DNA of 64,000 nt from Streptomyces sp. WZ-12 (GTDB lineage: Bacteria; Actinomycetota; Actinomycetes; Streptomycetales; Streptomycetaceae): assembly GCF_028898845.1 (NCBI RefSeq), contig NZ_CP118574.1, forward strand, positions 7,365,001 to 7,429,000, written 5' to 3'. The notes below the pieces were generated by a model. The model was given only the letters and a program-made list of their open reading frames with translations. It was not told where the DNA came from and did no database searches. A program made the translations under genes and the position numbers. Shown piece by piece: positions 8,658 to 17,557 of the stretch; position 1 is the stretch's first letter; each line of letters begins with the position of its first letter.

Positions 8658-9015
8658 GTCCGGGGGCCCCTTCTCTGTGCCTGGGGAGGGTTCTCCCGGC
8701 GGAAACCTACGCCGCCGTAACTCTGCGGCTTCCGGGAGATCGTGCCCGATGTCCGTCCCTGCGGCCAGCCGGGACGCGGTTCCAGGCGGGAGATTCTCGT
8801 CACGTGGAACGGGGCGGGGGAGGGGGAGCGGGACGGTGTCGGCCGGTGTCGTCGTACGGTCCGTCGGAAAACGGTGGTCGGTGAGGGGAATGTTCGCGGT
8901 TCCGCGAACGCTGCACTGTGGGAATGCGGCGAGCCGGAGGGCTGAAGCCGGACGGTCGAGGAGACGTCGGGGACCGCGGAGGCGGCGGGCGCGTCGAGGG
9001 GAGGGGAGGACGAAG
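8658..9015. other. Divergent intergenic region (acyltransferase / thioredoxin)
   Basis: About 360 bp with no credible gene; frames here are short and lack ribosome sites. The one clear structure is the perfect palindrome at 8892-8909, described separately. A strong ribosome site (GGGAGGA) for the thioredoxin lies at the right end. Confidence 0.5.
8892..8909. promoter_or_regulatory. Perfect 8-2-8 palindrome, candidate operator
   Basis: GTTCGCGG-TT-CCGCGAAC is an uninterrupted inverted repeat with a 2-bp centre, about 107 bp before the thioredoxin start and 235 bp before the divergent acyltransferase. Size and symmetry fit a dimeric repressor site. No regulator gene is adjacent, so the factor is unknown. 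Confidence 0.5.
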
Positions 9016-9357
9016 GTGCGTGATCGGGATGAACGGGGCGAGGGGGCGCGGCTGGCTGGCGCCGAGATCGGCGCGGAGTTGGGGGAGCGGGCCACGCTCG
9101 TGCAGTTCTCCAGCGCGTTCTGTCAGCCCTGTCGGGCCACCCGACGGGTGCTCGCCGACGTCGCCGGGATGATCGACGGGGTGGCCCACGTCGAGATCGA
9201 CGCGGAGGACCGGCTGGAGCTGGTGCGGCGCCTGGAGGTGGTGGCGACGCCGACGGTGCTGGTGCTCGACGGGGACGGCGCGATAGTCCGGCGCGCGGCG
9301 GGACAGCCCCGGAAGGCGGACGTCATCGCCGCGCTGGGGGCGGCGGTCCGTGATTGA
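9016..9357 (+). CDS. Thioredoxin family protein
   Basis: Small cytoplasmic thiol-disulfide protein (113 aa) with a single thioredoxin fold. The active site is C36-Q-P-C39 (in FSSAFCQPCR) instead of the classical WCGPC, and the cis-proline motif ATPTV follows at the expected distance. GTG start with GGGAGGA 7 bp upstream; longer in-frame extensions would read through non-coding sequence. QP between the cysteines suggests a specialised reductant rather than the housekeeping thioredoxin. It stands alone between an acyltransferase (divergent) and a flavin reductase, and a redox link to the latter is possible but unproven. Confidence 0.88.
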   Translation: MRDRDERGEGARLAGAEIGAELGERATLVQFSSAFCQPCRATRRVLADVAGMIDGVAHVEIDAEDRLELVRRLEVVATPTVLVLDGDGAIVRRAAGQPRKADVIAALGAAVRD

Positions 9358-9588
9358 TCTCCCAGATGGCGGGCGGCACTTGACGCTCCCGGTCACGCAT
9401 CGTCAGCCTGACGTGATGCGGCCAGGATTCCTCCTCCTTCTGTACGGACGCGCGCACGTTGACCTTCTGCGGACCGCCAGCGCGCGTTGTCCCGGCGTGT
9501 GAGCAGCGACGACTTCACCGCCGCCGCGCGCCGCACGGATGCCGGTGGCTCCGCCCGGGCTCACCGCCCACAGCAGAAGGACAACTCC

Positions 9589-10095
9589 ATGACGGCCTCG
9601 CCCGACCTCGGCACGCCCCGCACCGCTTCCCCCGATCTCCTGCGCTCCGTCTTCCGCCAACACGCCGCGGGCGTCGCGGTGATCACCGCGCACGGCTCCG
9701 GACCCGTCGGCTTCACCGCCACCTCCCTCACCTCCGTCGCCGCCGAACCGCCGTTGCTCTCGTTCGGCATCGGCGTCGGCGCCTCCAGTTGGCCGGCCGT
9801 CTCCGAGGCCGAGCACATAGGCGTGCACCTCCTGGGCGAGCACCAGCAGGAGTTGGCCGCCACCTTCGCGCGCAGCGGCGCCGACCGCTTCGGGCCCGCC
9901 ACTTCCTGGCGCACCGGCCCGGAGGGCGTGCCCCTGTTGGACGGCGTGCTGGCCTGGTTGGTGTGCCGGGTCGTGACCCGGATTCCGGCCGGCGACCACC
10001 GGATCGTGCTCGCCGAGCCGCTCGTCGGCGACCCCGCGGGGCCGGGCCGTCCGCTCCTCTACCACCAGGGCCGCTTCAACGCGTTGCGCGACTGA
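9589..10095 (+). CDS. Flavin reductase family protein
   Basis: Probable NAD(P)H:flavin oxidoreductase or FMN-binding split-barrel protein (168 aa), as found with two-component monooxygenases. The pattern FRQHAAGVAVITAH, GFTATSLTSVAAEPPLLSFGI and AWLVCRVVTRIPAGDHRIVLAEP follows the domain from end to end. I chose the ATG preceded by AGAAGG; a GTG 34 codons upstream would only add a low-complexity leader. No partner monooxygenase is nearby. It precedes the electron-transfer flavoprotein genes by about 210 bp, so it is probably a separate transcript. Confidence 0.87.
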   Translation: MTASPDLGTPRTASPDLLRSVFRQHAAGVAVITAHGSGPVGFTATSLTSVAAEPPLLSFGIGVGASSWPAVSEAEHIGVHLLGEHQQELAATFARSGADRFGPATSWRTGPEGVPLLDGVLAWLVCRVVTRIPAGDHRIVLAEPLVGDPAGPGRPLLYHQGRFNALRD

Positions 10096-10160
10096 CGGGT
10101 TCCGCGCGGAGTCGTCGCATGCCCCGGTCGGGCCGTTGGGAAGGTCACATTTCGACGGCC

Positions 10161-10191
10161 TTGATTCGGGGCAGCAGACTGGGTGTACTAG
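10161..10191 (+). promoter_or_regulatory. Candidate promoter of etfBA
   Basis: TTGATT (10161-10166) is followed 17 bp later by TGTACT, or 19 bp later by TACTAG (10186-10191), in a short AT-richer patch about 115 bp before etfB. The fit to a housekeeping promoter is moderate only. Confidence 0.35.
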
Positions 10192-10307
10192 CGAGTAACA
10201 TGGCGGTCGGCGCGGGGATCCGTAACCGACCGGGAGCCGCCCCGTGAGGCGCCTATGCTGCCAGCACAAGGCAGTTCTGAAGAGACGAAGCAGGTAGGAG
10301 AGCCGGC

Positions 10308-11096
10308 GTGAGCTTGAGGATCGTTGTCTGTGTGAAGTACGTGCCCGACGCCACCGGCGACCGGCACTTCGCCGAGGACCTGACCGTCGATCGGGACGAC
10401 GTGGACGGTCTGCTCTCGGAGCTCGACGAGTACGCCGTCGAGCAGGCCCTGCAGATCAAGGAAGCCAACGACGACGAGGCGGAGATCACGGTCCTGACCG
10501 TCGGTCCCGAGGACGCCACCGACGCGCTGCGCAAGGCGCTGTCGATGGGCGCCGACAAGGCCGTTCACGTCGAGGACGACGACCTGCACGGCACCGACGC
10601 GCTCGGCACCTCGCTCGTGCTCGCCAAGGCCATTGAGAAGACCGGTTACGACCTCGTCGTCTGCGGCATGGCCTCCACCGACGGCGGCATGGGCGTGCTG
10701 CCGGCGCTGCTCGCCGAGCGCCTCAACGTCCCGCAGGTGACCCAGCTCTCCCAGGTCGCCGTCGCGGGCGGCAAGGTCACCGGCCGCCGGGACGGCGACA
10801 CCGCCAGCGAGCAGTTGGAGGCCGCGCTGCCGGCCGTCGTCTCCGTCACCGACCAGTCGGGCGAGGCGCGTTACCCCTCCTTCAAGGGCATCATGGCCGC
10901 CAAGAAGAAGCCGGTCGAGACGCTGGACCTGGAGGACCTGGACATCGAGGCGGACGAGGTCGGCCTGGACGGCGCCTGGACCACGGTCGAGTCGGCCGAC
11001 GAGCGTCCGGCCCGCAGCAAGGGCACGATCGTCACGGACGAGGGCGAGGGCGCCAAGCAGCTCGCCGAGTTCCTCGCGGGCCAGAAGTTCATCTGA
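10308..11096 (+). CDS. etfB: Electron transfer flavoprotein subunit beta
   Basis: Beta subunit of the electron transfer flavoprotein (262 aa, the usual length). With EtfA it carries FAD and AMP and passes electrons from acyl-CoA and other dehydrogenases to the respiratory chain. Seen here are the start (MSLRIVVCVKYVPD), the DEYAVEQALQIKEA segment, and the AMP-site region GMASTDGGMGVLPALLAERL typical of FixA/EtfB. GTG start behind GGAG. etfA follows on the same strand after 146 bp, long for a couplet but with no terminator-like hairpin, so co-transcription is likely. Confidence 0.95.
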   Translation: MSLRIVVCVKYVPDATGDRHFAEDLTVDRDDVDGLLSELDEYAVEQALQIKEANDDEAEITVLTVGPEDATDALRKALSMGADKAVHVEDDDLHGTDALGTSLVLAKAIEKTGYDLVVCGMASTDGGMGVLPALLAERLNVPQVTQLSQVAVAGGKVTGRRDGDTASEQLEAALPAVVSVTDQSGEARYPSFKGIMAAKKKPVETLDLEDLDIEADEVGLDGAWTTVESADERPARSKGTIVTDEGEGAKQLAEFLAGQKFI

Positions 11097-11242
11097 GCCG
11101 CGGGTCCGGGGCCCGGCCCCGGACCGGCGCCGCGGCCGACCGCGGGCCCGGGGGCAACTCCCGGCCTCCCGCCCGCACTTGACGGCCCGTCGGAACCATC
11201 CGTCCTCCCTCCGCCCGCACTCTTCTCGCAGGAGCAATTCCC

Positions 11243-12205
<963 letters not shown>

Positions 12206-12236
12206 CCCGGTCGGGCCCGCGCGCCCGTAGGCATCG

Positions 12237-12285
12237 CACGGCCGAAGGCCCCGTACGCATCGGGCGTACGGGGCCTTCGGCCGTG
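12237..12285 (+). terminator. Terminator hairpin after etfA
   Basis: A near-perfect 22-bp stem (starting CACGGCCGAAGGCCCC and ending GGGGCCTTCGGCCGTG) closes on a short loop about 30 bp after the etfA stop. There is no long U-tract, as is common in Streptomyces. It lies in the etfA/DinB convergent gap and, being symmetric, could serve both directions. Confidence 0.8.
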
Positions 12286-12327
12286 GCCGGAAAACACCCC
12301 CTGTGGCGCTCGCCGCCGGCGTCTCCC

Positions 12328-12846
12328 TCAGGCGCCGGTCGCGCCGTCGATCGCCTCGCGCAGCAGATCCGCGTGCCCGTTGTGCCGGGCGTACTCCTCG
12401 ATCAAGTGGACATACACCCAGCGCAAGTTGAGGGTGCGGCCGCTGGGGGCGGTGAAGGTCTCCTCCAGGTCGCGCCCGGCCGCCACCGCGTCGCAGGCCG
12501 CGATCTCGGCGCCAAGGGCCGCGTGGTCCGTCGCGGCGCGGGCCGGGTCGAGGGCGTGCAGGTCGGCGTCCGGGTCCTCCTCGGTGACGTACAGGACGTC
12601 GACGTCCTCGCCGGCGAACCGCTGCCGGAACCAGCAGCGTTCGACGTAGGCGAGGTGGCGCACCAGGCCGAGCAGGGTGAGCGTGGACGGCGGGGTGGCG
12701 GGTCGGGCGAGCTGTTCGGCGGTCAGGCCGGCGCACTTGGTGAGCAGGGTGTCGCGGTGGAAATCCAGCCAGCCCTGCAACATCGCGCGTTCGCCGGCCG
12801 CGGCGGGCGCTTCCCGGCGTTCCCTCGTGGGTGCGGTCCATGTCAT
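12328..12846 (-). CDS. DinB family protein (DUF664)
   Basis: Four-helix DinB/MDMPI-type protein (172 aa), probably metal-dependent and possibly using mycothiol as cofactor, as known for actinobacterial relatives. The three metal-ligand histidines are visible: His64 in LVRHLAYVE, and two in the C-terminal ARHNGHADLLRE block that marks DUF664. I chose the ATG giving a standard N-terminus; an upstream in-frame start adds 26 residues and lacks a ribosome site. It converges with etfA and diverges from the CitE-like gene. Substrate unknown. Confidence 0.88.
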   Translation of the reverse strand: MTWTAPTRERREAPAAAGERAMLQGWLDFHRDTLLTKCAGLTAEQLARPATPPSTLTLLGLVRHLAYVERCWFRQRFAGEDVDVLYVTEEDPDADLHALDPARAATDHAALGAEIAACDAVAAGRDLEETFTAPSGRTLNLRWVYVHLIEEYARHNGHADLLREAIDGATGA

Positions 12847-12960
12847 GGCGGCGATTGTGGCCGCGGCGGGCGGCCGGCGCCACGGATTTGTCGGGCCGGG
12901 CACCCCGCTGACCTGCACCGCCAAGTACAGGGCCGTTGCCCCGCCACATCCCGGAAAGTG

Positions 12961-13022
12961 TTGACCTCACCCAGGGACACGGTTAGCTTCGCTATACGGA
13001 TTGTTGATTCCGTTAAGCGGAA
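12961..13022 (+). promoter_or_regulatory. Promoter with tandem operator-like sites upstream of the DUF6986 gene
   Basis: TTGACC (12961-12966) and TAGCTT (12984-12989), 17 bp apart, match a housekeeping promoter well. Over and after the -10 lie two related sequences 21 bp apart: CTTCGCTATACGGA (12987-13000) and the near-palindrome TTCCGTTAAGCGGAA (13008-13022). Two-turn spacing around the start site suggests repression by a dimeric regulator, perhaps IclR-like by general appearance. Confidence 0.55.
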
Positions 13023-13072
13023 ATGCCCGGGCCGGTGGCGGCGCCGGGCACGAGCATCGGGAGGGTACCGAA

Positions 13073-14353
13073 ATGGGGCAGCAGGAGACCGTGGCGATGA
13101 GCCTCGCGGACACCGTACGCGAGGGCATCGGAGCCGCCCTCGCCGAGGTGGACGCCGACCTGGCGCGGCGCTACCCGGGCGACCCCGGCACCCGTCAGCC
13201 CGTCCACACGGTCTACGTCCCCGGTGACGCCTTCACCGCCGGCACCATCCGCTCCTGGGGCGACCAGGCGCTGGCCATGCTCGACGAGCACGCCCCCGAC
13301 GCCGCCGCCCTCGCCGCCGTCCTCGGCCTCCCCGACGACCTCGCCGGCCCGGTCCACGAGCGCGTCCGCGCCAAGCTGGAGCGCGAGCCCATCGAGGACC
13401 TGCGGATCGACTTCGAGGACGGCTACGGCGTGCGCCCCGACGCCGAGGAGGACGAGGCCGCGGCCCGCGCCGCCGCCCTGGTCGCCGCCGCCTACCGGGA
13501 CGGCACCGCCGCCCCGTACATGGGCATCCGGATGAAGTGCATGGAAGCGGCCGTCCGCGACCGCGGCATCCGCACCCTGGACATCTTCCTCACCGGCCTG
13601 TTGGAGGCCGGCGGCCTGCCCGACGGCCTGGTCCTCACCCTCCCCAAGGTCACCTACGCCGAGCAAGTCACCGCCATGGTCCGGCTGTTGGAGGCGTTCG
13701 AGAAGGCCCGCGACCTGACGCCCGGCCGGATCGGCTTCGAGATCCAGATCGAGACCACCCAGTCCATCCTGGGCCCCGACGGCCGCGCCACCGTCTCCCG
13801 CATGATCGAGGCCGCCGAGGGCCGCGCCACCGCCCTCCACTACGGCACCTTCGACTACAGCGCCTCCTGCGGCGTCAGCGCCGCCTACCAGGCCAGCGAC
13901 CACCCCGCCGCCGACCACGCCAAGGCCGTCATGCAGGTCGCCGCCGCCGGCACCGGCGTCCGCCTCTCCGACGGCTCCACCAACGTGCTGCCGGTCGGCC
14001 CCACCGCCCAGGTCCACGACGCCTGGAAGCTGCACCACGGCCTCACCCGCCGCGCCCTGGCCCGCGCCTACTACCAGGGCTGGGACATGCACCCTGGCCA
14101 CCTCCCGACCCGCTACGCCGCCGTCTACGCCTTCTACCGCGAGGGCCTGGAGAAGGCCGCGGCCCGGCTCGCCGCCTACGTGGCCAAGGCCGGCGGCGAC
14201 GTCATGGACGAGCCCGCCACCGCCAAGGCCCTCAGCGGATACCTCCTCCGCGGCCTCGACTGCGGCGCGGTCGACCCCGCGGAGGTGGCCCGCCTCACGG
14301 GCCTGACGCGTGCGGATCTGGAGGGGTTGGCGGGTCGTTCCGCGCTTGGCTGA
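13073..14353 (+). CDS. HpcH/HpaI aldolase / citrate lyase-like protein (DUF6986)
   Basis: Cytoplasmic TIM-barrel lyase (426 aa) of the CitE/malyl-CoA-lyase superfamily. Supporting segments are LRIDFEDGYG (metal-ligand-type acidic cluster), GIRMKCMEA, FEIQIETTQSI and LHYGTFDYSAS. Members cleave or form C-C bonds of acyl-CoA or 2-keto acids; the exact substrate of this branch is not known to me. ATG with GGGAGGG upstream. It is preceded by a good promoter carrying two operator-like sequences, so expression is probably inducible. Its TGA is immediately followed by the first unit of repeat copy 2. Confidence 0.85.
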   Translation: MGQQETVAMSLADTVREGIGAALAEVDADLARRYPGDPGTRQPVHTVYVPGDAFTAGTIRSWGDQALAMLDEHAPDAAALAAVLGLPDDLAGPVHERVRAKLEREPIEDLRIDFEDGYGVRPDAEEDEAAARAAALVAAAYRDGTAAPYMGIRMKCMEAAVRDRGIRTLDIFLTGLLEAGGLPDGLVLTLPKVTYAEQVTAMVRLLEAFEKARDLTPGRIGFEIQIETTQSILGPDGRATVSRMIEAAEGRATALHYGTFDYSASCGVSAAYQASDHPAADHAKAVMQVAAAGTGVRLSDGSTNVLPVGPTAQVHDAWKLHHGLTRRALARAYYQGWDMHPGHLPTRYAAVYAFYREGLEKAAARLAAYVAKAGGDVMDEPATAKALSGYLLRGLDCGAVDPAEVARLTGLTRADLEGLAGRSALG

Positions 14354-14504
14354 CATCCCACGTTTTTGGCTCTCCCGCCGTGGCGGCTGATGCCGCAGGT
14401 CCCGTACGTTGCCGGCTTCCCCGCCGTGGGGGGTTGCTGTTCTCCGCCTTCGGCGGAGGGGTTGTTGGGGCGGGGTGCCCCGCTGGGTGGTGGGTGCCGG
14501 GTTC

Positions 14505-14571
14505 GGTGCCTCCGGGGTGGGTGTTTCGGACTGCTTCGCTTTACGTCCGAAACACCCACCCCTCCGGCACC
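14505..14571. repeat. Conserved-loop hairpin module 2L
   Basis: Outer stem GGTGCC/GGCACC, 3-nt asymmetry, inner 18-bp stem (GGGGTGGGTGTTTCGGAC and complement) with no mismatch, loop TGCTTCGCTTTAC (14532-14544). The stem sequence differs from copy 1 but pairing is complete. Confidence 0.85.
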
Positions 14572-14740
14572 GCCCCCTCCCGCACATGGACGGGACCCCG
14601 CCCCGGTGGGAGAAGAGGTACAAGCACCGCCCCGTTTCCGACTCTCCCTCCGGCGGAAGCAGGGATATAGACAGCACCCCACTCCGCCCCCTCTTCCCTC
14701 ACCCCTACCGGGCGGGGGCGCTCAACTCACAGGAGGGGGA

Positions 14741-14807
14741 GGGCCGGAGGGGGCGGGGTTTTCGGACGTAAAGCGAAGCAGTCCGAAAACCCCGCCCCCG
14801 GAGGGCC
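14741..14807. repeat. Conserved-loop hairpin module 2R
   Basis: Inner stem GGGGGCGGGGTTTTCGGAC and full complement around loop GTAAAGCGAAGCA (14768-14780), flanked by GGCC-GGA and GGA-GGGCC. Inverted relative to 2L. Confidence 0.85.
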
Positions 14808-14952
14808 GCACCCGCCACCCAGCGGGGCGCCGCCGCCCAACACACCCCTCCGCCGAAGGCGGAGAACAGCAACTCCCGCGGCGGGGCAGCCGACGACGTA
14901 CGGGACCTGCGGCATCCGCCGCCACGGCGGGAGAGTCAACAACGTGGGAAAG

Positions 14953-15993
14953 TCATCCCGTGGTGGGGCGGAGTTCCCCGGACCCGCGGGCGATCAGGCG
15001 CGTGGGGATCTCCAGCCGTCGGGGCGGCTCGTCGGCGCCGTCAAGGCGGCGGAAGAGCAAGCCGGCGGCGGTGCGGCCGAGTTGGGCGGAGTCCTGGGCG
15101 ACGACGGTGATCGCGGGGTGGACCAGATCGGCCAGTTCGAAGTCGTCGAAGCCGACCAGGGCGACCGGGCGTGGGTGCCCGCGCAGCACGCGGACGGCGG
15201 TGACGGTGACGCGGTTGTTGCCGGCGAAGAGGGCGGTGACCGGTTCCGGGGCGGAGAGTACGGACGCGGTCGCGGCCCGGACCCGGTCCGGGGCGGTGGA
15301 GCCGAGCGAGACCCAGGAGTCGTCGATCGGCAGCCCGGCCTCGGCCATCGCGGTGCGGTAGCCGCGTAGCCGTTCCTTGGCGGTGTGGATGCGCGGCTGG
15401 TCGCCGATGAAGCCGATCCGGCGGTGGCCGTGGGCGATGAGGTGGGCGACCGCGGCCCGGGCGCCGCCGAAGTTGTCGGAGAGGACGACGTCGGCGTCGA
15501 TCCGGCCGGCCGGGCGGTCGACGAAGACGGTCGCGACGCCGGCGGCTATCTCCGGCTCCAGATAGCGGTGGTCGTCGCCGGCCGGGATGACGACCAGTCC
15601 GTCCACCCGGCGGGCGCACAGCGCCAGCGCCAACTCCTGTTCGCGCGCCGGGTCTTCGGCGCTGGAACCGTTGAACAGCAGGGCGCCGTGGCCGCGTGCG
15701 ACCTCCTCAACGGCGCGGCTGAGCGGCCCGTAGAAGGGGTCGGCGAGGTCTTCGAGGACCAGGCCGATGCTGGCCGTCCGGCCCTTGCGGAGGATGCGGG
15801 CGGAGTCGTTGCGGCGGAAGCCGAGTGCGGTGATCGCCTCCTGGACGCGGCGCTCGGTGTCCGGGGTGACGCCCGGTTCGCCGTTGACGACCCGGGATAC
15901 GGTCTTCAGGCCGACCCCGGCGCGCGCCGCGACGTCCTTCATCGTGGGGCGGGTGCCGTAGCGATGGGAGGTGCCGCGGGCGGTCTCGGTCAC
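14953..15993 (-). CDS. LacI family transcriptional regulator
   Basis: DNA-binding repressor (346 aa). The N-terminal helix-turn-helix is MKDVAARAGVGLKTVSRVVN, followed by a sugar-binding-protein-like domain (SIGLVLEDLADPFY, FVDRPAG, VALVGFDDFELADLV). GTG start with an AGGA-type site; another possible start is the ATG of the HTH itself. It is divergent from a ROK sugar kinase, and a perfect LacI-type palindrome lies between them, so it most likely controls itself and the kinase in response to a sugar. The gene ends directly at repeat copy 2. Confidence 0.92.
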   Translation of the reverse strand: MTETARGTSHRYGTRPTMKDVAARAGVGLKTVSRVVNGEPGVTPDTERRVQEAITALGFRRNDSARILRKGRTASIGLVLEDLADPFYGPLSRAVEEVARGHGALLFNGSSAEDPAREQELALALCARRVDGLVVIPAGDDHRYLEPEIAAGVATVFVDRPAGRIDADVVLSDNFGGARAAVAHLIAHGHRRIGFIGDQPRIHTAKERLRGYRTAMAEAGLPIDDSWVSLGSTAPDRVRAATASVLSAPEPVTALFAGNNRVTVTAVRVLRGHPRPVALVGFDDFELADLVHPAITVVAQDSAQLGRTAAGLLFRRLDGADEPPRRLEIPTRLIARGSGELRPTTG

Positions 15994-16112
15994 GGGTGCG
16001 GTCCTGTCTGCCGGTAGAACGGGGCGGGGCGGTATCCGGGCGCGGGGGTGCGCGACCGGGCAGCCGGGAGGGGCGTGCGGAGGCGCCGCCGTATGGCGAC
16101 GAGCATAGCCCC

Positions 16113-16128
16113 TAGACAACGTTGTCAA
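16113..16128. promoter_or_regulatory. LacI-type operator
   Basis: TAGACAACGTTGTCAA contains the perfect 12-bp palindrome GACAACGTTGTC with a central CG, the classical shape of a LacI-family site. It lies between the divergent LacI regulator (120 bp) and ROK kinase (about 80 bp) and is the likely autoregulatory site. Confidence 0.75.
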
Positions 16129-16204
16129 ATCTCGGAAGACTGGCGCTCTCACGCCGGGCCGGTACCCCGGCCCTCCCCGGGCCCACCAGGAGAATTCGAC
16201 ACCG

Positions 16205-17161
16205 ATGCAGACGGACCTCAGCGCAGCGTTGGACATCGGCGGCACCAAGATCGCCGGAGCCTTGGTGGACGGGCGCGGCAGAATCGTCGTCCGGGCCGCC
16301 CGGCCGACGCCCGCGGACCAGGACGGGGCTACCGTGATGCGCGCGGTAACCGGGGTCGTCCGGGAGCTCGCCGCCGGGCCGCAGTGGGCGCGGGTGGCGA
16401 CCGTCGGCATCGGCAGCGCCGGCCCGGTGGATGCCGCGGCCGGGACCGTCAGCCCGGTCAACATCCCCGGCTGGCGCGACTTCCCGCTGGTCGCCGGGGT
16501 GCGGGCGCTGGTCGGCGGGCTGCCGGTGGTGCTGGTCGGCGACGGCGTCGCGATGACCGCCGCCGAGCACTGGCAGGGCGCCGCGCGGGGGCACGACAAC
16601 GCGCTGTGCATGGTGGTCTCCACCGGGGTGGGCGGCGGACTCGTCCTCAACGGGCGGCTGCACCCGGGCCCTTCGGGCAACGCGGGGCACATCGGCCACA
16701 TCAGCGTGGACCTCGACGGGGACCCGTGCCCCTGTGGGGCGCGCGGCTGCGTGGAGCGGATCGCCAGCGGCCCCAACATCGCCCGCCGCGCGCTGGCCAA
16801 CGGCTGGCAGCCGGGCCCCGACGGGGACGACAGCGCCGCCGCGGTCGCCGCCGCGGCCCGCGCCGGCGACCGCGTGGCGCTCCGCTCCTTCGAACGGGCC
16901 GGCCAGGCGCTGGCCGCCGGCATCGCCGCCACCGCCACCCTCGTCGAGATCGACATAGCCGTCATCGGCGGCGGCGTCGCGGGCGCCGGTGACGTCCTGT
17001 TCGCCCCGCTGCGCGACGCTCTGCGCGAGTACGCGACGCTCTCCTTCGTCTCCGGACTCACCGTGGTGCCCGCCCAGATGGGGACCGACGCGGGCGTCGT
17101 GGGTGCCGCCGCGGCAGCCGCCCAACGAACCAGCCTCGCGGCGTTCGCACCCGCGTCGTAG
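16205..17161 (+). CDS. ROK family sugar kinase
   Basis: Cytoplasmic kinase (318 aa), glucokinase-like. The phosphate-binding motif DIGGTK (10-15), second phosphate loop STGVGGGLVLNG, the GNAGHIGH block and the Cys-rich zinc motif CPCGARGC mark the ROK family. It lacks an N-terminal helix-turn-helix, so it is an enzyme rather than a repressor. Paired divergently with a LacI regulator, it probably phosphorylates the sugar that regulator senses; which sugar is not evident. AGGAG is about 12 bp upstream of the ATG, slightly far. Confidence 0.9.
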   Translation: MQTDLSAALDIGGTKIAGALVDGRGRIVVRAARPTPADQDGATVMRAVTGVVRELAAGPQWARVATVGIGSAGPVDAAAGTVSPVNIPGWRDFPLVAGVRALVGGLPVVLVGDGVAMTAAEHWQGAARGHDNALCMVVSTGVGGGLVLNGRLHPGPSGNAGHIGHISVDLDGDPCPCGARGCVERIASGPNIARRALANGWQPGPDGDDSAAAVAAAARAGDRVALRSFERAGQALAAGIAATATLVEIDIAVIGGGVAGAGDVLFAPLRDALREYATLSFVSGLTVVPAQMGTDAGVVGAAAAAAQRTSLAAFAPAS

Positions 17162-17557
17162 GGCCCGATGGCGGTTTGCGGCCCTGCGGCCCTGTTGGTT
17201 GCTGGTCGTCGATGGTCGCTTGCGGTGGGCGGCGTTCCCGGGGCGGGTGTCCGTCGTGCCGACGTGAGCGGGACTGTCGTCCCGCCCCACCTGCCGGGCG
17301 GGCGACGGGAGTTCGACGGCTGACACCGGAAGGCGTCCCCAGGGCGCGAGCCCGTCGCCCCGTACTGGGGAGGCCACTCCGTCATTCCACTCCCCACCAC
17401 CACAAGGGAGTTCGGCGACCGTGCCTAGGGGGCGCAGGGTCGGCCCGCTGGCCCGTAGTCTGGTCGGGACCGCCCGAGGGCCGTGGCGTAGGCGTCGGCA
17501 TCCGGGACGTACGGGCCGCGGTGGGGTACGTGGACGCGGAGCGAGGGGATCGGCACG
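17162..17557 (+). other. Intergenic region before the Ser/Thr kinase
   Basis: About 400 bp on the sense side of two co-directional genes. No gene is convincing. TAGTCT at 17456-17461 is a possible -10 box for the kinase; I see no clear -35 partner. A GAGGGG ribosome site lies before the GTG. Confidence 0.35.

Larger units (their letters stand above)
14354..14952. repeat. Composite convergent-gap repeat element, copy 2
   Basis: The most diverged member. It begins directly after a TGA with the short unit (CCCACGTTTTTGGCT), then has a left hairpin module (14505-14571), a 169-bp core, a right module (14741-14807), and inverted units ending in CAACGTGGGAAAG just before the LacI stop. The arms also contain a matched inner pair CTCCGCCTTCGGCGGAG / CTCCGCCGAAGGCGGAG. 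Its core has no visible similarity to the cores of copies 1, 3 and 4, yet the 13-nt loops are identical to theirs. No gene is credible inside it. Confidence 0.8.

Noticed and set aside
7225..8720. Open frames inside repeat copy 1 (and similar ones in copies 2-4) as possible small proteins or a transposase
   Set aside because: The frames run across hairpins and arrays on both strands, are Pro/Arg/Cys-rich, and lack ribosome sites and catalytic motifs. Similarity between copies is at the DNA level irrespective of frame.
9487..9588. N-terminal extension of the flavin reductase from an upstream GTG
   Set aside because: The extra 34 residues are low-complexity and unlike the family; the internal ATG has a ribosome site and gives the normal length.
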